A stretch of 19,542 nt of DNA, taken from Bacteroidota bacterium. GTDB taxonomy: Bacteria; Bacteroidota; Bacteroidia; Chitinophagales; Chitinophagaceae. The translations under genes were made by a program, and so were the position numbers. Under the pieces are notes generated by a model. The model was not told the DNA's origin. It was given only the letters and a program-made list of their open reading frames with translations, and did not search any database. Each line of letters begins with the position of its first letter. The stretch's first letter is position 1. The stretch covers positions 1 through 19,542 of the forward strand of contig JAEWAC010000013.1 in NCBI GenBank assembly GCA_023391895.1, read 5' to 3'. This document shows positions 15,124-19,542 of the stretch, in pieces.

Positions 15124-16122
15124 TCAGGTACCATTGGGCTGGCTTTTTGCTCCGGACTTTTGAAGCAAAACTTCGCCGTCAGCATTGATGGACGTGCCAA
15201 AGCGGCTGGAGAGTTGTTGCAGGCGCCTGATGCTCCACTCAGCCTCCGGCTGGCTGGAAAAATTAACCTGGTAATGGCTGATGGTAACCGGAAAGAGTTG
15301 TAGTCCTTCAATTCCCTTGTTGCTGATCGTTAGCTGAAAGTAAAAGGAAAGGTTATTTCGGAGCACCGGGTCTATCACATAATCGTCTATAAAATCGCCG
15401 GTATCGTATAAAATAATTTTATGATTAAAGACCTCTACAGCCTGAAAGATATGGGCACTGTGGCCATGAATCACATCTGCTCCTTCATGCACCATCTGGT
15501 GGGCAAAATTAATAAATACATCAGGCGGTTCTTCCTGCATGTTGGGCCCCCAGTGTATAGAAACCAGGAGCAGGTCTACCGCTTTGCGCAGGTGTTTTAT
15601 GGAAGTTAAGGCCCTTTGCCGGTCTTTTAGTTTTCCTACATCAATATAGTTAATGCCACTGCGGCCCGGACCGGCTTTCCAGCGATACTCATTATCGGTA
15701 AATCCCAAAACCCCGGCCCGGCCATATGGGGTTTTAAAAATGGCCGGTTGGGCTGCCTGCAGTTCATTCATGCCGGCACCGGTGTGCTGAATGCCGGTAC
15801 CATCCAGTGTACGAAGGGTTTCCAGTAGGCCTGCTTCCGCAAAATCAAGGATGTGGTTATTGGCCAGGTTGGCAACGGTTATATGGGCGGCCGTTAAGGT
15901 TTTTACTTTATCCGGACTTGCCTTGAAGTTAAACACCTTGGGCACCTGCTGTTCGCTGTTGGTTAAGGCCGTTTCCAGGTTAATGATATTGATCGCGGCG
16001 CTTTGCAGCAGGGGCAGCACATTGCCCCACGGGTATAAATATCCCGTTTGTGTAATGGCTTTATCCACACCTCTGCCAATCATCACATCGCCTGTTAAAC
16101 CCAAATGAATGCTGCCAGCCAT
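15124..16122 (-). CDS. CapA-family protein (metallophosphoesterase-like fold)
   Basis: This 332-residue protein matches the CapA/PgsA (PGA_cap) family, named for poly-gamma-glutamate capsule synthesis and built on a calcineurin-like phosphoesterase fold. Expected metal-site motifs are all present: 'TGDVMIGR' (Asp12), 'NLETALT' (Asn48, Glu50), 'NNHILD' (Asn89, His90), 'SIHWG' (His190), 'HGHSAH' (219-224) and 'YDTGDFIDDY' (Asp243). It lacks a signal peptide or membrane anchor, unlike the capsule-synthesis CapA of Bacillus, so it is probably cytoplasmic. No other capsule genes (capB, capC) are adjacent. A role in polyglutamate synthesis is therefore doubtful and a phosphoesterase of unknown substrate is likelier. 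It lies downstream of the SMC-like gene on the same strand but is separated from it by a strong terminator. Confidence 0.85.
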   Translation of the reverse strand: MAGSIHLGLTGDVMIGRGVDKAITQTGYLYPWGNVLPLLQSAAINIINLETALTNSEQQVPKVFNFKASPDKVKTLTAAHITVANLANNHILDFAEAGLLETLRTLDGTGIQHTGAGMNELQAAQPAIFKTPYGRAGVLGFTDNEYRWKAGPGRSGINYIDVGKLKDRQRALTSIKHLRKAVDLLLVSIHWGPNMQEEPPDVFINFAHQMVHEGADVIHGHSAHIFQAVEVFNHKIILYDTGDFIDDYVIDPVLRNNLSFYFQLTISNKGIEGLQLFPVTISHYQVNFSSQPEAEWSIRRLQQLSSRFGTSINADGEVLLQKSGAKSQPNGT

Positions 16123-16310
16123 GATGACAATTTAAATGATCATACTGCCGGCAATTTTCGCTCTTGGAAAAACCAGAACAATGATGGGCAAAAGCTGGTT
16201 TAATGATATTCATCAGTAAAAACTTTTACCTGTTCTGCCTTGCGGACAAAGCGATATTAAGTGACTGGAGCAGGCCATATGGGTATTTTAAAAGGTTATA
16301 TGGTTTTTTT

Positions 16311-16352
16311 AAAAAGAAGGCCTGCCGGTACAAACGGGCAGGCCTTCTTTTT
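16311..16352. terminator. Rho-independent bidirectional terminator after the JetC-like gene
   Basis: A perfect 16-bp inverted repeat, AAAAAGAAGGCCTGCC (16311-16326) and GGCAGGCCTTCTTTTT (16337-16352), has a 10-nt loop. It lies about 40 bases downstream of the stop of the minus-strand SMC-like gene and upstream of the CapA-like gene. The A and T runs on both sides allow action in either direction. Confidence 0.9.
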
Positions 16353-16391
16353 TACATTTTGGGTTAATAGCAATTGCATTTTTTCAAAACC

Positions 16392-19300
16392 CTATACCGC
16401 TTCTTTTTCCTCCTGCTTTTCCTTGAGCTCTTTTTTGGTCATATTGTACAGAACACTGTGCCGGTTGTTGACCCGTTGTACCAGGTGCACATGGGCAATA
16501 AAGTTTTCCACCACCTGTATTTTATCGCTAGGTGTTACCACCAGTAACTGCAGGTGCAGCTGCCGGCAGAGTTCCATAAGGTAAGTGGCTTTTTCCTCAT
16601 CCTGGTTGCTGAAGCTTTCATCTACGGCAATAAAGCGGAGACTCCGGGGATTACTGCCTTCTTTAGTGATGCCAAACTGGTACGCAATGGCACTACAGAG
16701 AATAGTGTAGGTCAGCTGGGCTTTTTCACCTCCGGACAACTGACCCATCTGCCGGTAGGTTTTTTTCAGTTCATCCGTGTTGCGGTACTTTTCATCGGCC
16801 CAGAACTCAAACCAGTTGCGTACATCCAGTACTTTGCTGCGAAAGGCTTCCGCTTCATCCAGGCTGTTGATCAGGGGTTCTACCTGGGTTTTAAAGTGAA
16901 TGGCCTTTTCTTCGAAACTGCTTTGCTGCCAGTCTGCCGCCTGTGGCAGGGCTACTAGCAGGTTGTGCCGGAACTCCTTGATGGTGGTATCCGCTACCGG
17001 CCGGATGCCCAGTTGAATATACGTATCTGGCAAACGGTTAAAGTTGATCTCGCCCAGCGAGCGATTGAGGGTCTGGATACTGTTTTTAATTTTGGTTTCC
17101 CAATTATCCAGTTCTTCATTCAGCTCACCGATCTTATACACCATGGTTTCGTGCAGGTAGCGTTCAAAATCGGTTTTGTACTTGGGTAGGTTTTCTGTTT
17201 CCAGCTTTTGCAGCCACTCCAGGTACTCGTTGGCGTAAGTACAATCGTTGGGCAGCAGGTGTACATCGGCCGCCCAGTCGGTAAACCGCTGCAGGATCTC
17301 GACGGGTGGATTTTTGATCTTGCTGATGGCTCTTTCCACTTCTCTTTCTTCTTTAGTAACGGTTTCTTCGTGGCGGGCTATGACTGCGTCGATATGGGTT
17401 TTTAAATATTCGTAGCTGGTTTCAATATTCTGAAGAGTGATTTCAGAAAGGGTGGTGCTGTGCTTTTGCTGAAACTGCAATAACAAATCCTTATCATTTT
17501 CCTCCAGGTGCAGGGCAAAAGGCTCCAGCTGTTTTTGCTGCGATTGCATTTCCTGGAGATTCTTTTCTTCCACGAAAATTTTTCCTACCAGTTCATCTCT
17601 TTCTTTTTCGTTTTGGATCCGCTGCTGCTCGATCACATCCAGTTGTTGCGCCAGGGATTTTAACTGGTCGCTGCTTTCTTTCAGAGCTTCAATCTGTTGT
17701 CCGGCCTTGTGCATTTGCAACTGGATCGCCCCGGTATGGATGCTTTTAAAATCCGTATGTTCGGCTATACGCTTTACCGTATATACCTTTTTCTGCAGTT
17801 GTTTGTTTTTGTTTTCGGCCCGCTGCATGCTTTCTGAAGCCTGTTCTATTTCGCTGAGCAGGAGTGACCGTTTTTGCTGCAGTACTTCTTTCTTTTTTTC
17901 ATTGTTCCAGCCCATTACATAGCGGCTGGGATCGGCCCTTTCCGAGCGGTCATCCTTTTCGTGCCGGTCCTTGCTTTTAATAAGGCTGTTGAGGGTAATG
18001 GCATAGTTATATCTTTCCAGCTCTTTTTCATCGGCTACGCAAACGTAGTCGAACTGGTGAATGATTTGTTGCTCTACCCATGCACTCAGCGGATGATCGG
18101 GGTGAAAGTCTAGTTTGTGGTAAACCGTGTCATCTTCTGCATACAGGTCCAGGGCTACATCGCCTACGCGGTAGTACACAAAACGGGTGCGCAGATTGGT
18201 ATTGTTTACATAACGGTTTACTTTTTTATAGTAACTGTCTGGTACCAGCAGGCGTAGCGAAAAGCTGTGCAGCAATTTCTCCAGTGCCGGCTGCCATTCC
18301 TGTTCTTCCGGTTTTACCTGGATTAGTTCACCGGCAAATGGCAGTTCGCTGGTGTCTATTTTCAGCGCATCGCAGATTTCTTTCCGCAGGCTGATGAGGT
18401 GGCCGGGAATGTTGTTTTTGCTGTGCAGCAGCACGTTCAGCTCATTTTCGATCACGGCCTTTTGTTCGTTGGCCTGCTTCAGCCGGTCCTGGGCCTCATA
18501 GCGGTCCTCATCGTTGTTGCGGATTTCGGTGACCAGCCTTTTATCTACCCGTTCTGCTTCTTTTTTAATGCGGTGGTAGGCGGCTTCGTCCACGGGCTGC
18601 GTTTCGCCCAGGTTTAAAATGTTGCACCACTCCACAAATCCGCTCAGCAGGGTTTCTGCTTCTGTTAACTGTGCATTCAGCATTTCCAGTTCTTTTTCCA
18701 ACTGCTGCAGCCGCTGGCCCGCTTTGTTGTTTTCGATCTGGTTTTTGGTTTGTCTTTCTTCTTCCAGCAGGTGGGCGATGTTTTGTTTTAAATCAGCCAG
18801 TTGCTGCTCCAGTTGTTCCAGGTCCCGGCTATTGTTTTTGATGGCATCGCTCAACAACTGGAAACGGGTAAAGTTCTTCCAGATCCGGGTGGTTTCCAGC
18901 TCTTGTTTAGAGCCGTTCAGTAACTCGGAAGCTTCTTTATATATAATATAATGCTCCTGCAGGTTTTGCAACAGCCGGATCTGTTCTTCTGTTTTTTCAA
19001 TGTTGCGCTGCGCATCCAGCAGGGTGGTCAGGTGCTTTTTCAGCTCCTGAAACTGGTCTTCCATATTGCGGGGTTCCAGCATGTTGGTGCGGATAAACTC
19101 GTTGAGTTCCCCCAGTACTTTGATACCAACGGTTTGGTTAAACAAGCTCAGGGCCTGGATGCTTTGCATGCCCAACACTTCAACCAAACGGTGCGCATAA
19201 CGCGATGCGGCATCAAACCACTCTATCTGTTTGCGGCTGCCGTTGTTGAACTGCTGGTCCAGCCGGCGGCGCCAGTTTCCGTTCAGGTCAAAAGGCGTAA

Positions 19301-19542
19301 AGTCTTCTTCAATATGTAAGGGCTTGTGCGCAATGGCAAATACCCGCTTCATGTCGCCGCCACTGAAGTAGCGTACCTGAAACAGGGTGACGTATTGCTC
19401 CGCTTCGTTGGCAAAGTGGGCCAGCAGAATGCTGTAGGCAGCTTCTTTGCTTTCGCGCAGGTATAAGGTTTTGGCGGCATTGCCGCTGTCGGTATGGATG
19501 GTGCCATAACCGCCCAGTACATAGGTCTCTTCCGTACGGTCG
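16392..19542 (-). CDS. jetC: JetC/MksF-type SMC-like ATPase of a Wadjet system (5' end outside window)
   Basis: The frame is open to the right edge: 63 codons precede the Met at 19350-19352 and include 'YVLGGYGTIHTDSG' and 'QYVTLFQVRYFSGGD'. The Met at 19352 is therefore internal and the window holds about 1049 residues. JetC landmarks are 'LSLFNQTVGIKVLGELNEF' with 'IRTNMLEP' in the N-terminal head, long Gln/Glu/Lys-rich coiled coils, and a hinge at about 17890-18345 with 'PFAGELIQVKPEE', 'RLLVPDSYYKKV', 'KDDRSERADPSRYVMGWNN'. After a second coiled coil the C-terminal head carries the ABC signature 'LSGGEKAQLTYTIL' (16725-16739 for LSGGE), Walker B 'FIAVDESF' (Asp-Glu at 16617-16622) and 'LLVVTPSDKI'. 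Walker A would lie about 80-90 residues further upstream, outside. With JetA and JetB it would form a loop-extruding complex that recognises small circular DNA. JetD, the nuclease, is not downstream here. Confidence 0.88.
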   Translation of the reverse strand, partial: DRTEETYVLGGYGTIHTDSGNAAKTLYLRESKEAAYSILLAHFANEAEQYVTLFQVRYFSGGDMKRVFAIAHKPLHIEEDFTPFDLNGNWRRRLDQQFNNGSRKQIEWFDAASRYAHRLVEVLGMQSIQALSLFNQTVGIKVLGELNEFIRTNMLEPRNMEDQFQELKKHLTTLLDAQRNIEKTEEQIRLLQNLQEHYIIYKEASELLNGSKQELETTRIWKNFTRFQLLSDAIKNNSRDLEQLEQQLADLKQNIAHLLEEERQTKNQIENNKAGQRLQQLEKELEMLNAQLTEAETLLSGFVEWCNILNLGETQPVDEAAYHRIKKEAERVDKRLVTEIRNNDEDRYEAQDRLKQANEQKAVIENELNVLLHSKNNIPGHLISLRKEICDALKIDTSELPFAGELIQVKPEEQEWQPALEKLLHSFSLRLLVPDSYYKKVNRYVNNTNLRTRFVYYRVGDVALDLYAEDDTVYHKLDFHPDHPLSAWVEQQIIHQFDYVCVADEKELERYNYAITLNSLIKSKDRHEKDDRSERADPSRYVMGWNNEKKKEVLQQKRSLLLSEIEQASESMQRAENKNKQLQKKVYTVKRIAEHTDFKSIHTGAIQLQMHKAGQQIEALKESSDQLKSLAQQLDVIEQQRIQNEKERDELVGKIFVEEKNLQEMQSQQKQLEPFALHLEENDKDLLLQFQQKHSTTLSEITLQNIETSYEYLKTHIDAVIARHEETVTKEEREVERAISKIKNPPVEILQRFTDWAADVHLLPNDCTYANEYLEWLQKLETENLPKYKTDFERYLHETMVYKIGELNEELDNWETKIKNSIQTLNRSLGEINFNRLPDTYIQLGIRPVADTTIKEFRHNLLVALPQAADWQQSSFEEKAIHFKTQVEPLINSLDEAEAFRSKVLDVRNWFEFWADEKYRNTDELKKTYRQMGQLSGGEKAQLTYTILCSAIAYQFGITKEGSNPRSLRFIAVDESFSNQDEEKATYLMELCRQLHLQLLVVTPSDKIQVVENFIAHVHLVQRVNNRHSVLYNMTKKELKEKQEEKEAV

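Noticed and set aside
13224..16384. 14-mer CAATTGCATTTTTT present at 13224-13237 and 16371-16384
   Set aside because: Low-complexity, AT-rich and without shared flanks; likely chance.
19350..19352. Met codon as the start of the SMC-like gene
   Set aside because: The same frame continues open for 63 more codons to the window edge with conserved-looking protein sequence, so the true start is outside.
1..19542. CRISPR array, tRNA or rRNA gene, insertion-sequence transposase
   Set aside because: No regularly spaced short repeats, no cloverleaf or rRNA-like segments, and no transposase motif were found on either strand by reading.

Overview
The window looks like a chromosomal segment of a Bacteroidota bacterium, most likely a Chitinophagaceae-type soil or plant-associated member. 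The basis is three large secreted proteins ending in type IX secretion (T9SS) C-terminal sorting domains of the 'YPNPF' kind, two lipoproteins with a lipobox cysteine at residue 27, genes without clear Shine-Dalgarno sequences, and AT-rich intergenic regions against moderately GC-balanced coding DNA. No species assignment is possible from the sequence alone.

Left part (1-8.6 kb, + strand). After the last 41 codons of an acetyltransferase-like gene come three separately spaced genes (367-2247, 2682-4154, 4573-8514) for secreted proteins. All three share one ~366-residue module rich in Trp, Gly and short beta-type blocks. It occurs once in each of the first two proteins and twice in the third, where the copies bracket four Ig-like domains. 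Each protein has a signal peptide and a T9SS sorting domain. I do not recognise the module as a named family; its sequence texture suggests a beta-propeller. This is the most distinctive content of the window. Degenerate copies of a coding fragment lie in opposite orientations on either side of genes 2 and 3.

Middle part (8.6-12.5 kb, - strand). An imperfect inverted-repeat element is followed by two paralogous lipoproteins (9095-10426 and 11051-12334) with a polysaccharide-lyase domain plus a C-terminal Ig-like domain. They are separated by a perfect 38-nt palindromic terminator. The duplication includes the upstream regulatory DNA, with boxes kept at identical spacing. Together with the T9SS proteins this suggests extracellular binding and breakdown of an acidic polysaccharide, although no SusC/SusD pair is visible.

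Right part (12.5-19.5 kb). A ~1.1-kb AT-rich gap precedes a family 2 glycosyltransferase (+ strand). On the - strand follow an unlisted-size 59-residue membrane protein (14686-14865), a CapA-family metallophosphoesterase-like protein, a strong terminator, and the last ~1049 codons of a JetC/MksF-type SMC-like ATPase of the Wadjet plasmid-defence family. Its 5' end, and presumably jetA and jetB, lie beyond the right edge; no jetD follows it inside the window.
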